From assembly GCA_030758115.1 (NCBI GenBank), contig JANREX010000050.1:31539-95538 (forward strand): a DNA stretch of 64,000 bases, in the 5' to 3' direction. Made by a program: the position numbers and the translations under genes. Numbering within the stretch: the first letter of the stretch is position 1; every line of letters starts with the position of its first letter. Source of the DNA: Paracoccaceae bacterium (GTDB lineage: Bacteria; Pseudomonadota; Alphaproteobacteria; Rhodobacterales; Rhodobacteraceae). Of this stretch, positions 26,704-36,237 are shown piece by piece. A model generated the notes under the pieces. That model made no database searches, was not told the DNA's origin, and saw only the letters and a program-made list of their open reading frames with translations.

Positions 26704-27933
26704 ATGCGCGTTCCAGGTATCTCTGTTCTGGCGACATTCTTGCTGACCGGCCTTGCCGAGGCCCGGAACCTTGACGGTGCCCTGACCTATGTGACGCGCG
26801 ATGCGTTGCCGGCGGGCGTCGAGATCGTGATCGAAGCCATGGGGCTGCATGACACACCCCTTGCCGAGACGCGGTTTCAATCCGGTGGGCAGCAGGTGCC
26901 GATCCCGTTCTCGATGACCCTGCCCGACGGGGTCAGTGCCACGATTCGCGCGGCGGTGGTTCTTGACGGCCAACCCCTCTGGGTCAGTGATGCAATCGTG
27001 GTGGCGGCGGGGTCGGCACCTGTCGCGTTGGGCGATGTGGTGATGAACCGGTATCAGCCGATGGGTTTCGCCAGTACGCTGCGCTGCGGTGACACGCGGC
27101 TCCGGGTGGGGTTCTTCGAGGATCGCGCCGTGCTGGAAACCGATGCAAACCGACTGGTTCTGTCACAGGTTCCCGCAGCATCCGGGGCAAAATTCGAAGA
27201 CCCGGCTGATCCGGGCACCTATTACTGGTCGAAAGGTGATACCGCGCTTGTATCCCTTGAGGGGGAAGCCTTGCCGGAATGCGTGGCCGTTCCACCAGAG
27301 CCCGAACAACCCTATCGCGCGCGCGGGACCGAGCCGTTCTGGTCGCTGACCATCGTCGGGGGCGTTGTCGAGTTGATACCGAATATCGGGCAGACACCCT
27401 TGCGGGCCAGGCTGCCGCGGGCGGCGCTGGCCGGGGCGGATTTCGTCTTTGACATGGCGGCGCAGGGCATGGTGGTGCGCCTGTCCGAAACGATCTGCCA
27501 TGACCTGATGTCAGGCACACCCTTCCCCCAAACCGTGAGTGTGACCATGCAGGACCGAACTCTGGACGGCTGCGGCGGCGAATCCATGGATTTGCTGGCC
27601 GGTGTGGAATGGATCGTCGAACAGATCGGCGACGCCGCTCTTGTGGAGAACGCGGCGGTGACGCTGGAATTCGATGCGGTCACGCGGCGGCTGGCCGGGC
27701 GAAGCGGCTGCAATCGCTACAACGCCGCATTCGAGCTGAGCGGCGAAGGGCTGAGCATCGGGCCTGCTGCGGCCACGCGGATGGCTTGTGCCCCGGACGT
27801 GATGGAGCAGGAACAACGGTTCCTGACCGATCTGCAAAGGATCAGCCGGTTCGACATCGATCCGACCGGTGCGCTTTTGCTGTTCTCGAACGATCAGCAG
27901 GATCCGCTGCTGGTGGCGCGGATCAGCGACTAG
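26704..27933 (+). CDS. Multi-domain envelope protein: YbaY-like, MliC, COG3650 and META
   Basis: An exported protein of 409 residues with a signal peptide (ISVLATFLLTGLAEA). Four domains can be distinguished. Residues 22-110 are a YbaY/YscW-type beta domain (LDGALTYVTRDALPAGVEIV). Residues 118-200 are MliC-like (C-type lysozyme inhibitor; TLRCGDTRLRVGFFEDRAVL and YYWSKGDTALVSLEG). Residues 210-300 are COG3650-like (RARGTEPFWSLTIVGG and DGCGG). Residues 300-400 are a META/HslJ domain (LAGRSGCNRYNAAFELSG, ATRMACAPDVMEQEQRFL). The start is the ATG after AAGGAG. It probably protects the envelope from lysozyme or stress; that role is inferred from the domains. Confidence 0.85.
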   Translation: MRVPGISVLATFLLTGLAEARNLDGALTYVTRDALPAGVEIVIEAMGLHDTPLAETRFQSGGQQVPIPFSMTLPDGVSATIRAAVVLDGQPLWVSDAIVVAAGSAPVALGDVVMNRYQPMGFASTLRCGDTRLRVGFFEDRAVLETDANRLVLSQVPAASGAKFEDPADPGTYYWSKGDTALVSLEGEALPECVAVPPEPEQPYRARGTEPFWSLTIVGGVVELIPNIGQTPLRARLPRAALAGADFVFDMAAQGMVVRLSETICHDLMSGTPFPQTVSVTMQDRTLDGCGGESMDLLAGVEWIVEQIGDAALVENAAVTLEFDAVTRRLAGRSGCNRYNAAFELSGEGLSIGPAAATRMACAPDVMEQEQRFLTDLQRISRFDIDPTGALLLFSNDQQDPLLVARISD

Positions 27934-27987
27934 GCGTGACGTCACATCATGGCAGGACACGTTCCGGTGGGCGGATTGGCGTCGCTG

Positions 27988-28200
27988 TCAGACCGTCACT
28001 TCACCGGGAACTGCACAGACCTGGGTGCCTGTGCGAATGCTGGTGACAACCACGCCTTCGTCCGATTGCATCAGGTTGTAGCCGTAACCGGCAAGACGGT
28101 GTTTCCATTCGCGCGGCGACAAAGCCTTGCGGCGTTCGCTCAGCACCAGATCAAGGACTTGCGCGGCCATGAAGGCGTCGCTGGCTTGGATGACGGACAT
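27988..28200 (-). CDS. Small conserved hypothetical protein (70 aa)
   Basis: A 70-residue soluble protein with no recognised domain. It contains a helical region (AFMAAQVLDLVLSERRKALS) followed by WKHRLAGYGYNLMQSDEGVV and a short beta-like C-terminus. The start at 28200 is chosen because AGGAG lies 8 bases upstream; an earlier in-frame ATG at 28248 lacks such a site. The leader is A+T-rich (a run of six T on the minus strand near 28216). It is convergent with the META protein and upstream of nothing obvious. Likely conserved in Rhodobacteraceae, but that is unchecked. Confidence 0.65.
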   Translation of the reverse strand: MSVIQASDAFMAAQVLDLVLSERRKALSPREWKHRLAGYGYNLMQSDEGVVVTSIRTGTQVCAVPGEVTV

Positions 28201-28353
28201 GTTTTGAACTCCTGTTAAAAAACCCTCTGCAGGAAACAGTCTGTTCAAAAACTTTGGCGCGAATTCTACCGGATCATGGCGATTGCGTGGCGGGGCGAAA
28301 CAATTAAGGCAGCATCGGTCGATTGGTGCGACCGCGTCCGCAATGTTTGCCGA

Positions 28354-29535
<1,182 letters not shown>

Positions 29536-29675
29536 CGGCTTTGCATTCCTGGAAACAGAGCGGGCTTGGAAACAGAGCGGGGTCATACAGGATTCGCGCG
29601 GCGAATCCAAAGCCAAGTTTCAAACGTCAAAAGGCAGCCCGCATGGGGCTGCCCCGGTCCGGTCAGGCGCGCCCG

Positions 29676-30215
29676 TCACTGGCAGCGGCGCGCGGCCTCT
29701 TCGGTGGCGGCTGTGTAGCCCAGCAGCGAAAACGTGTCCTTGGTCACCGTGCCGCGCGCAGAGCGTGCCGTCAGAATGGCGGAAGAGCCACCCTTCATCG
29801 CGGCGATGATCCTGGCATCATCCTCGGCCGAGGCGGGCCAGGCCCATTCACCTTCGGTGAAAAGTTCGAACTGGGTGTCGTTGATGTTCAGGTTCACGGT
29901 CGAGCCCGAGGCGAAAGGATAGCCACCCGTGAAGGTCACCTGACCGCTGACCCCGGCCGCAGGACGGTAGAAGGTCATCAGCAGGATTTCACCGCGCTGC
30001 ACGGCAACGACGCGTCCGTCGCGTGTGTTCACCGTTTCCTTTGGCGAGGATACCGCCCAGCATTCCTTGGGATCGGCATCTTCGAAAACGCTCCAATCCG
30101 TCTTGGCGGCAACCTGGTTGGTGCTTGTTTGTTGCGCCCATGCTCCGGTCGCTGCGAGGGCCATCATTGCCCCGACACTTGCGCAGATCCAACCGCGCGC
30201 CAGTCTTGATGTCAT
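29676..30215 (-). CDS. Invasion-associated locus B (IalB) family protein
   Basis: A predicted periplasmic protein of 179 residues with a signal peptide ending AATGAWAQQ. The mature part carries the IalB-type core (WSVFEDADPKECWAVSSPKE, then QRGEILLMTFYRPAAGVSGQ and FELFTEGEWAWP). Two cysteines lie far apart, one at ECWA and one in the C-terminal ARRCQ, which could form a disulfide. IalB was named for Bartonella erythrocyte invasion, but the family is widespread in free-living alphaproteobacteria, where its role is unclear. The start at 30215 follows GGAGG. It is divergent from the asparaginase gene. Confidence 0.88.
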   Translation of the reverse strand: MTSRLARGWICASVGAMMALAATGAWAQQTSTNQVAAKTDWSVFEDADPKECWAVSSPKETVNTRDGRVVAVQRGEILLMTFYRPAAGVSGQVTFTGGYPFASGSTVNLNINDTQFELFTEGEWAWPASAEDDARIIAAMKGGSSAILTARSARGTVTKDTFSLLGYTAATEEAARRCQ

Positions 30216-30409
30216 CTGTCCAGCCTCCAAGCCGTACGTGCCTCAATTCCGCAATGGGTCAGACCCGCCGTATTCGGCATTCGCGCTTGACCCATGTCCT
30301 TCTCGACCTTGCAACAATAGCCTGAAAGCTGCCACATGCGAAAGTGCTGTTGGCGGAAAATCGCACAGACATCCCCAAGGATCGCGTAGAGTTTACAAAG
30401 GAGCAACCG

Positions 30410-31405
30410 ATGACCCCCCCCGTTCCCATGGCCGAGATCTGGCGCGGCCCCTTCCTGGAAAGCATCCACCACGGGCATGCCGTGATCTGTGATGCCTCGG
30501 GCGGGATCGTCGAGGCCTGGGGTGATCCGCAAGCGGTGGTGATGCCGCGCTCGTCCTCGAAGATGCTTCAGGCGCTGCCACTGATCACCAGCGGCGCGGC
30601 GGATGCCGCGCGGTTGTGGCCCGAACACCTGGCCCTTGCCTGCGCCAGCCACCAGGGGGCGGCCATCCATACGGACCGGGTGCAAGGCTGGCTGGATCAT
30701 ATCGGCTGCACCGTCGATGATTTCCGCTGCGGACCGCAGGAGCCCGCCGACCTGCCGGCGCGCAACGCGCTGATCCGCGCGGGGCAGGCGCCCTGCCAGA
30801 TCCACAACAATTGCTCGGGCAAACATGCGGGTTTCCTGACGCTCAACCGCCATCTGGGTGGTGGGCCGGACTATGTCGATCCCGATCACCCGGTGCAGCG
30901 CGCCTGCCTTGACGCTTTCGAAGAGGTCACCGCAGAGACAAGTCCCGGCTACGGGATCGACGGCTGTTCCGCCCCGAATTTCGCCACCTCGCTGCATGGC
31001 ATGGCGCGGGCGATGGCCTTCTTCGCGGCGGCGCAAGATGGCGCCTCTGCGCAGCAGGGGGCGGCCGCGCGTCTGGTGCAGGCCATGGTGGCCTTTCCCG
31101 AGCTGGTTGCCGGCGAAGGCCGCGCCTGTACCTTGCTGATGCGCGCGATGAACGGGCGGGTCGCGCTGAAGACCGGGGCCGAGGCGTTTTTCATCGCCAT
31201 CATCCCTGAACGCAAGCTGGGCGTCGCGCTCAAGATCACGGATGGCACCACGCGCGGGGCGGAATGCGCGATCGCCGCGATCCTCGTGCGGCTTGGCGTG
31301 CTGGATGCCGATCATCCCGCAACACGTCAGTTTCTGAACGCGCCGATCCTGAACCGGCGGGGGATCGAGACCGGCACGATCCGGCCCGGTGCCGCCTTCG
31401 CCTGA
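30410..31405 (+). CDS. Asparaginase (L-asparaginase II / thermolabile type)
   Basis: A 331-residue cytoplasmic protein of the PF06089 asparaginase family, which is unrelated to the E. coli type I/II enzymes. Characteristic blocks: PRSSSKMLQALPLI near residue 46, LACASHQG near residue 76, NNCSGKHAGFLT near residue 135, and YGIDGCSAPNFATSLHGMA near residue 180. It probably hydrolyses L-asparagine to aspartate and ammonia; biochemical proof in the family is limited (Rhizobium type II enzyme). The start is the ATG 6 bases after AAGGAG. It converges with serB 17 bp downstream, with no room for a separate terminator. Confidence 0.9.
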   Translation: MTPPVPMAEIWRGPFLESIHHGHAVICDASGGIVEAWGDPQAVVMPRSSSKMLQALPLITSGAADAARLWPEHLALACASHQGAAIHTDRVQGWLDHIGCTVDDFRCGPQEPADLPARNALIRAGQAPCQIHNNCSGKHAGFLTLNRHLGGGPDYVDPDHPVQRACLDAFEEVTAETSPGYGIDGCSAPNFATSLHGMARAMAFFAAAQDGASAQQGAAARLVQAMVAFPELVAGEGRACTLLMRAMNGRVALKTGAEAFFIAIIPERKLGVALKITDGTTRGAECAIAAILVRLGVLDADHPATRQFLNAPILNRRGIETGTIRPGAAFA

Positions 31406-31422
31406 ACCGGCTGGCGCGCCGC

Positions 31423-32301
31423 TCAGGCGCGGGCGAAATCCGAACGGGCATAGCCCTGGATGAACAGAAGCGCCGTCAGGTCGCCGTGATTGATCCGCAC
31501 ATCGCATTGGGCGGCGACGCTGGGCTTGGCGTGCAGGGCGACACCGGTGCCTGCGCGCCCCAGCATGCCAAGGTCATTGGCCCCGTCGCCCACGGCGATC
31601 ACATCGGCTTGCGCAAGCCCCAACCGCGCGCTGATCTGTTCCAGCGCCTCGATCTTGGCCTGCCGTCCAAGGATCGGGCGGGCGACATCACCGACCAGCC
31701 TGCCGTCTTCGACCAGCAGTGTATTGGCGCGATGCTCGTCGAAGCCCAGAACCTCGGCCACACGGGTGGTGAAGGCGGTAAACCCGCCCGACACCAGGGC
31801 CGCATGGCCGCCATTGGCCTTCATCGTCGCGATCAACGCGGCCCCGCCTGGCATGAAGGTGATCCGCTCGGCCAGCACCTGCGCGATCACGCTTTCGTCC
31901 AGGCCCCGCAGAAGGGCGACCCGTTCCAGCAGCGCCGCTTCGAAATCCAGCTCGCCATTCATGGCGCGTGCGGTGATGTCGGCCACATGTGCGCCGACAC
32001 CCGCCATGTCGGCCAGTTCGTCGATGCATTCCTGCTGGATCATCGTGCTGTCCATATCGGCCAGAAGCATCCGCTTGCGCCGTCCCGCAGCGGGTTGCAC
32101 CACAAGGTCAAGGTTCATCCCTTGCAGATCCTCCCAGACCTGCCAGCGATTCCCGGGGATGGCAGGCAGGGCGAACTCGGCCGCCGCATCGGGATCAAGC
32201 CAGGTCACGTCGCCGCCACCCCAGGCATTGCGCAGGCTGTCCAGCAAGGACCCTTCCAGGTTGCGCGTGGCGGGATTGGCGAGAACCGTGGCAATGAACA
32301 T
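31423..32301 (-). CDS. serB: Phosphoserine phosphatase
   Basis: A HAD-family phosphatase that makes L-serine from O-phosphoserine, the last step of the phosphorylated pathway. The protein has 292 residues: an N-terminal ACT-like part of about 80 residues, then the HAD core with LLADMDSTMIQQECIDELAD (nucleophile Asp in DMDST), VSGGFTAFTTRVAE (motif II), a lysine in the RQAKIEALEQ region (motif III) and AVGDGANDLGMLGRAGTGVA (motif IV). The start ATG at 32301 is chosen because the in-frame sequence upstream lies in the serC leader. It is divergent from serC-serA, so all three serine enzymes flank one regulatory region. Confidence 0.96.
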   Translation of the reverse strand: MFIATVLANPATRNLEGSLLDSLRNAWGGGDVTWLDPDAAAEFALPAIPGNRWQVWEDLQGMNLDLVVQPAAGRRKRMLLADMDSTMIQQECIDELADMAGVGAHVADITARAMNGELDFEAALLERVALLRGLDESVIAQVLAERITFMPGGAALIATMKANGGHAALVSGGFTAFTTRVAEVLGFDEHRANTLLVEDGRLVGDVARPILGRQAKIEALEQISARLGLAQADVIAVGDGANDLGMLGRAGTGVALHAKPSVAAQCDVRINHGDLTALLFIQGYARSDFARA

Positions 32302-32380
32302 GGGCGTGTTTCCGATCGTGGATGGTGATGTCGCAAATTGTGCGTGATGCGGCGCTATAGCGTCATTTTCCCCGTTGTGA

Positions 32381-32439
32381 AAGCGCCCGAACCCTTCTAT
32401 CTCCGGCGGTGGGACACCCCTCCCCAACGGGGGGCGCTT
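32381..32439 (+). promoter_or_regulatory. serC-motif-like structured leader
   Basis: AAGCGCCC (32381-32388) pairs perfectly with GGGCGCTT (32432-32439). Between them GGTG-GGA-CACC (32408-32418) and a C-run/G-run stem around CCCCAACGGGG (32422-32434) are alternative hairpins. The serC ribosome-binding site GGAAGGA (32444-32450) follows directly. The position matches the serC RNA motif reported upstream of serC-serA in alphaproteobacteria (Rfam serC). The mutually exclusive stems suggest attenuation, but the ligand or signal is not known. Confidence 0.6.
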
Positions 32440-32458
32440 ATCTGGAAGGATAGCATCA

Positions 32459-33613
32459 ATGACGACGACGAAACCGGCATCGCGGCCGGCAAATCCGCGG
32501 TTCTCCTCTGGCCCCTGTGCCAAGATCCCCACATTCTCGCTTGATCTGCTGTCGGATGCGCCTTTGGGCCGCAGCCACCGCGCAGGTGTCGGCAAGGCCA
32601 AGCTGAAGGCCGCCATCGAGGGTACGCGCGAAATTCTGGGCATTCCCGCCGATTACCGCATCGGGATCGTGCCCGCCTCGGATACCGGCGCCTTTGAAAT
32701 GGCGATGTGGACCATGCTGGGCGAACGCCCCGCCGAAATGGTCGCCTGGGAAAGTTTCGGCGCAGGCTGGGTGACGGATGCCGTCAAGCAGCTCAAGATC
32801 GACGCCACCGTGCATGAGGCACCTTACGGCGAGATCGTGGACATGGCCGCGCTCGATTACGATCGCGACGTCTGCTTTACCTGGAACGGCACCACTTCGG
32901 GCGTGCGCATGCCCAACGGCGATGCGATCCCGGCGGATCGCAAGGGCCTGACGATGTGCGATGCCACCTCGGCCGCCTTCGCGCAGGACCTGCCGTGGGA
33001 CAAGCTGGATGTGACCACCTTCAGCTGGCAGAAGGTTCTGGGCGGCGAAGCGGCGCATGGGATGCTGATACTCAGCCCCCGCGCCGTCGCGCGGCTGGAA
33101 AGCTATACGCCCGCATGGCCGCTGCCCAAGATCTTCCGCCTGACCTCCAAGGGCAAGCTGAACGAGGGGATTTTCGTCGGCGAAACCATCAACACCCCCT
33201 CGATGCTGGCCGTCGAAGATTACCTGGTCGCACTTGACTGGGCGCGTTCGGTTGGCGGGTTCAAGGGGCTGATGGCGCGCGCTGATGCGAATGCTGCTGC
33301 TATCTGGGATTTCTGTGAAACCCGCCCCTGGATCGCCAACCTGGCGGTTGATCCGGCGACGCGGTCGAACACATCCGTGTGCCTCAAGTTCACCGATGAT
33401 CGCATCAAGGATGGTGCCGCCTTTGCCAAGGCTGTCGCCAAGCGGCTGGAAGCCGAAGGTGTCGCCCTTGATATCGGTGCCTATCGCGACGCGCCCGCAG
33501 GTCTGCGCATCTGGTGCGGTGGCACTGTGGAAACCGCCGATGTGCAGGCCGTCCTGCCCTGGCTGGAATGGGCCTTCGAGGCCGAGATCGCAGCACAGGC
33601 CGAAGCCGCCTGA
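32459..33613 (+). CDS. serC: Phosphoserine aminotransferase
   Basis: A PLP-dependent enzyme that converts 3-phosphohydroxypyruvate to phosphoserine with glutamate. The 384 residues match the longer alphaproteobacterial/archaeal-type SerC subfamily. Visible blocks: RFSSGPCAK near the N-terminus, [16 protein letters not shown] near residue 140, [14 protein letters not shown], and [14 protein letters not shown] near residue 190, where the lysine binds PLP. The start ATG lies 8 bases after GGAAGGA. serA follows after 78 bp on the same strand; expression is probably set by the structured leader upstream. Confidence 0.96.
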   Translation: MTTTKPASRPANPRFSSGPCAKIPTFSLDLLSDAPLGRSHRAGVGKAKLKAAIEGTREILGIPADYRIGIVPASDTGAFEMAMWTMLGERPAEMVAWESFGAGWVTDAVKQLKIDATVHEAPYGEIVDMAALDYDRDVCFTWNGTTSGVRMPNGDAIPADRKGLTMCDATSAAFAQDLPWDKLDVTTFSWQKVLGGEAAHGMLILSPRAVARLESYTPAWPLPKIFRLTSKGKLNEGIFVGETINTPSMLAVEDYLVALDWARSVGGFKGLMARADANAAAIWDFCETRPWIANLAVDPATRSNTSVCLKFTDDRIKDGAAFAKAVAKRLEAEGVALDIGAYRDAPAGLRIWCGGTVETADVQAVLPWLEWAFEAEIAAQAEAA

Positions 33614-33691
33614 TCCGCTGATTCCTGATCTTTCCGGGGTGCGTATGATGCGCGCCCCGCCCCCTTCATTTCATATCAAAGGACCACTGAC

Positions 33692-35287
33692 ATGGCCCCC
33701 AAAGTTCTCATCTCCGACGAATTGTCCGATGCCGCCGTGCAGATCTTCCGTGACCGCGGGATCGACGTCGATTTCCAGCCCAAGCTGGGCAAGGACAAGG
33801 AAAAGCTGCTGGAAATCATCGGCAACTATGATGGTCTGGCCATCCGTTCGGCCACCAAGGTGACCGAAAAGGTGCTTGAGGCCGCGACCAACCTCAAGGT
33901 GGTGGGCCGCGCCGGGATCGGTGTCGACAACGTCGACAAGGAAGCGGCCAGCAAAAAGGGCGTGATCGTGATGAACACGCCCTTCGGCAACATGATCACC
34001 ACCGCCGAACATGCCATCGCGATGATGTTCGCCGTGGCGCGCCAGATCCCCGAGGCATCGGCCTCGACCCATGCGGGCAAATGGGAAAAGTCGAAATTCA
34101 TGGGGGTCGAGCTGACCGGCAAGACCCTGGGCGTGATCGGCGCGGGCAATATCGGCGGCATCGTCTGCGACCGTGCGCGCGGCCTGCACATGAAGGTCAT
34201 CGCCTATGATCCCTATCTCTCGGACGAGAAGGCATCGAAGATGCATGTCGAGAAGGTCGAGCTGGAAGAGCTGCTGCGCCGCGCCGATTTCATCACGCTG
34301 CATGTGCCGCTGACCGATGCGACCCGCAACATCCTGAGCCGCGAGAATCTGGAAAAGACCAAGAAAGGCGTGCGCATCATCAACTGCGCGCGCGGCGGTC
34401 TGGTCGACGAGGCGGCGCTGGCCGATCTGCTGAAATCCGGCCATGTGGCAGGTGCGGCGTTTGATGTCTTCGCCGAGGAACCCGCGACCGAAAACCCCCT
34501 GTTCGGCCTGCCGAACGTGGTCTGCACCCCGCACCTTGGCGCATCCACCACCGAGGCGCAGGAAAACGTGGCGCTGCAAGTGGCCGAACAGATGTCGGAT
34601 TACCTGCTGACCGGGGCCGTGACCAACGCGCTGAACATGCCCTCCGTCACCGCCGAAGAGGCCAAGGTCATGGGCCCCTGGGTCAAGCTGGCGGGCCACC
34701 TGGGCAGCTTCATCGGCCAGATGACGGACGAGCCGATCAAGGCGATCAACATCCTCTATGATGGTGTCGTGGCCGAGATGAACCTGGCTGCGCTGAATTC
34801 CTCGGTCGTGGCGGGCATCATGAAGCGGGCGAACCCGGATGTGAACATGGTCAGCGCGCCGGTGATCGCCAAGGAACGCGGGATCAAGATCTCGACCACC
34901 AACCAGGACAAGTCCGGCGCGTTTGACGGATACGTCAAGGTCACGGTCGTGACCGAAAAGCGCGAACGTTCCATCGCGGGCACGGTGTTCAGCGATGGCA
35001 AGCCGCGTTTCATCCAGATCAAGGGCATCAACATCGACGCCGAAGTGGGGGCGCATATGCTCTACACCACGAACGAGGATGTTCCGGGCATCATCGGCAC
35101 CCTTGGCATGACCATGGGCAAGGCAGGCGTGAACATCGCGAACTTCACCCTTGGCCGTGCGGCTGCGGGCGGCGAGGCGATCGCAATCCTCTATGTCGAC
35201 GAGGCCGTGAACGAAGCCGTCTGCAAGACCCTGCAGGACACCGGCCTGTTCCAGCAGGTCAAGCCGCTGGAATTCGATGTGAACTGA
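33692..35287 (+). CDS. serA: D-3-phosphoglycerate dehydrogenase
   Basis: This enzyme oxidises 3-phosphoglycerate to phosphohydroxypyruvate with NAD+, the first step of serine synthesis. At 531 residues it is the long type: an N-terminal substrate-binding part (VLISDELSDAAVQIF), the NAD-binding Rossmann domain (GVIGAGNIGGIVCDRARG near residue 147), INCARGGLVDEAAL, and CTPHLGASTTEAQENVA with the active-site His. An intervening domain (from about residue 320) and a C-terminal ACT domain (YTTNEDVPGIIGTLGMTMGK near residue 455) follow. The ACT domain suggests allosteric control by serine, known for the family. It ends just before a strong terminator. Confidence 0.97.
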   Translation: MAPKVLISDELSDAAVQIFRDRGIDVDFQPKLGKDKEKLLEIIGNYDGLAIRSATKVTEKVLEAATNLKVVGRAGIGVDNVDKEAASKKGVIVMNTPFGNMITTAEHAIAMMFAVARQIPEASASTHAGKWEKSKFMGVELTGKTLGVIGAGNIGGIVCDRARGLHMKVIAYDPYLSDEKASKMHVEKVELEELLRRADFITLHVPLTDATRNILSRENLEKTKKGVRIINCARGGLVDEAALADLLKSGHVAGAAFDVFAEEPATENPLFGLPNVVCTPHLGASTTEAQENVALQVAEQMSDYLLTGAVTNALNMPSVTAEEAKVMGPWVKLAGHLGSFIGQMTDEPIKAINILYDGVVAEMNLAALNSSVVAGIMKRANPDVNMVSAPVIAKERGIKISTTNQDKSGAFDGYVKVTVVTEKRERSIAGTVFSDGKPRFIQIKGINIDAEVGAHMLYTTNEDVPGIIGTLGMTMGKAGVNIANFTLGRAAAGGEAIAILYVDEAVNEAVCKTLQDTGLFQQVKPLEFDVN

Positions 35288-35313
35288 GCCCCGCGATTTC
35301 GGCTTGAACAGGA

Positions 35314-35342
35314 AACGCCGCCCCCTGCCGGGGCGGCGTTTT
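35314..35342 (+). terminator. Rho-independent terminator of serC-serA
   Basis: An 11-bp perfect GC-rich stem, AACGCCGCCCC (35314-35324) with GGGGCGGCGTT (35330-35340), a 5-base loop and TTTT at its end. It lies 26 bases after the serA stop. Confidence 0.9.
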
Positions 35343-35418
35343 GCGTATCGCGGTTTGCTCCTTTCGGGAGGGCCTCGGGCGCGGTATGCCTGAGGGCAAG
35401 AAAGCAAAAGGCGCGATC

Positions 35419-36147
35419 ATGACGGAAGCAGTTTATGTTCTGGGCGATATCCACGGTGAGATGGCGATGCTCGAAACCGCGCTTGCCTGGATCGCCGCCG
35501 ATGGCGGGGACGATGCGCCGCTGATCAGCCTGGGTGATCTGGTGGACCGTGGCCCGGACAGTCGCGCGGTGATCGAGACGTTGATGCAGGGGCAAGCCGC
35601 AGGGCGTGACTGGACCGTCCTCAAGGGCAATCACGACCGGATGTTCCAGCGGTATCTCGAGGATGGGCGGATCGACGATCCGCGCGTGGTATCCAGGGTG
35701 GACTGGCTCAATCCGCGTCTGGGCGGGCAGATCACGCTGGCGTCTTACGGTGTGACGGTCGGTGCCGACCGCGATCCGGCAGAAATCTGGCAGGAGGCCC
35801 GCGCCGCCGTGCCCCCCGCGCATCTGGCGTTTCTGCAATCCATGCCGCTTCATCACAGGCGCGATGACAAGCTTTTCGTCCATGCGGGCATCGCCCCCGG
35901 CGTGCCGCTGGCCGATCAGACCGAGGATGACCTTCTGTGGATTCGCGGCCCCTTTCTGGAATACACCGACCCGCATCCCTGGCTGGTCGTGCATGGCCAT
36001 ACCGCGCTGGACGCGCCCCAGCATTACGGCAATCGCGTCAATCTCGACAGTGGCGCGGGCTACGGCCGCCCGCTCACCGTGGCTGTCTTCGAAGGCTCCC
36101 GCGTCTGGACACTTGCGCCCGATGGACGCCACCCGCTGGTCCCGTGA
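35419..36147 (+). CDS. Metallophosphoesterase (PPP family serine/threonine phosphatase-like)
   Basis: A 242-residue cytoplasmic protein with the full PPP-type metal-binding set: VLGDIHGE near residue 7, LGDLVDRGPDSR near residue 41, LKGNHDRMFQ near residue 71, HAGIAPG near residue 155 and VHGHTAL near residue 190. It is similar in size to bacterial PrpA/ApaH-like phosphatases. The target may be a phosphoprotein or a dinucleotide; sequence alone does not say. The start at 35419 is preferred over an in-frame ATG at 35386, though the ribosome-binding site (AAAAGG) is modest. It stands alone between the serA terminator and the thiolase gene. Confidence 0.88.
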   Translation: MTEAVYVLGDIHGEMAMLETALAWIAADGGDDAPLISLGDLVDRGPDSRAVIETLMQGQAAGRDWTVLKGNHDRMFQRYLEDGRIDDPRVVSRVDWLNPRLGGQITLASYGVTVGADRDPAEIWQEARAAVPPAHLAFLQSMPLHHRRDDKLFVHAGIAPGVPLADQTEDDLLWIRGPFLEYTDPHPWLVVHGHTALDAPQHYGNRVNLDSGAGYGRPLTVAVFEGSRVWTLAPDGRHPLVP

Positions 36148-36237
36148 CGGAACGTTCCCGCACCCGGATGGCTTGACTTTGCGGCATCCGGGGACCACCA
36201 AACGAGCGACCAAATTCAGAAAGCGAAGGGGATTCCC

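Noticed and set aside
27936..27945. Palindrome GTGACGTCAC
   Set aside because: A 10-bp palindrome between two convergent genes with no promoter near; likely chance.
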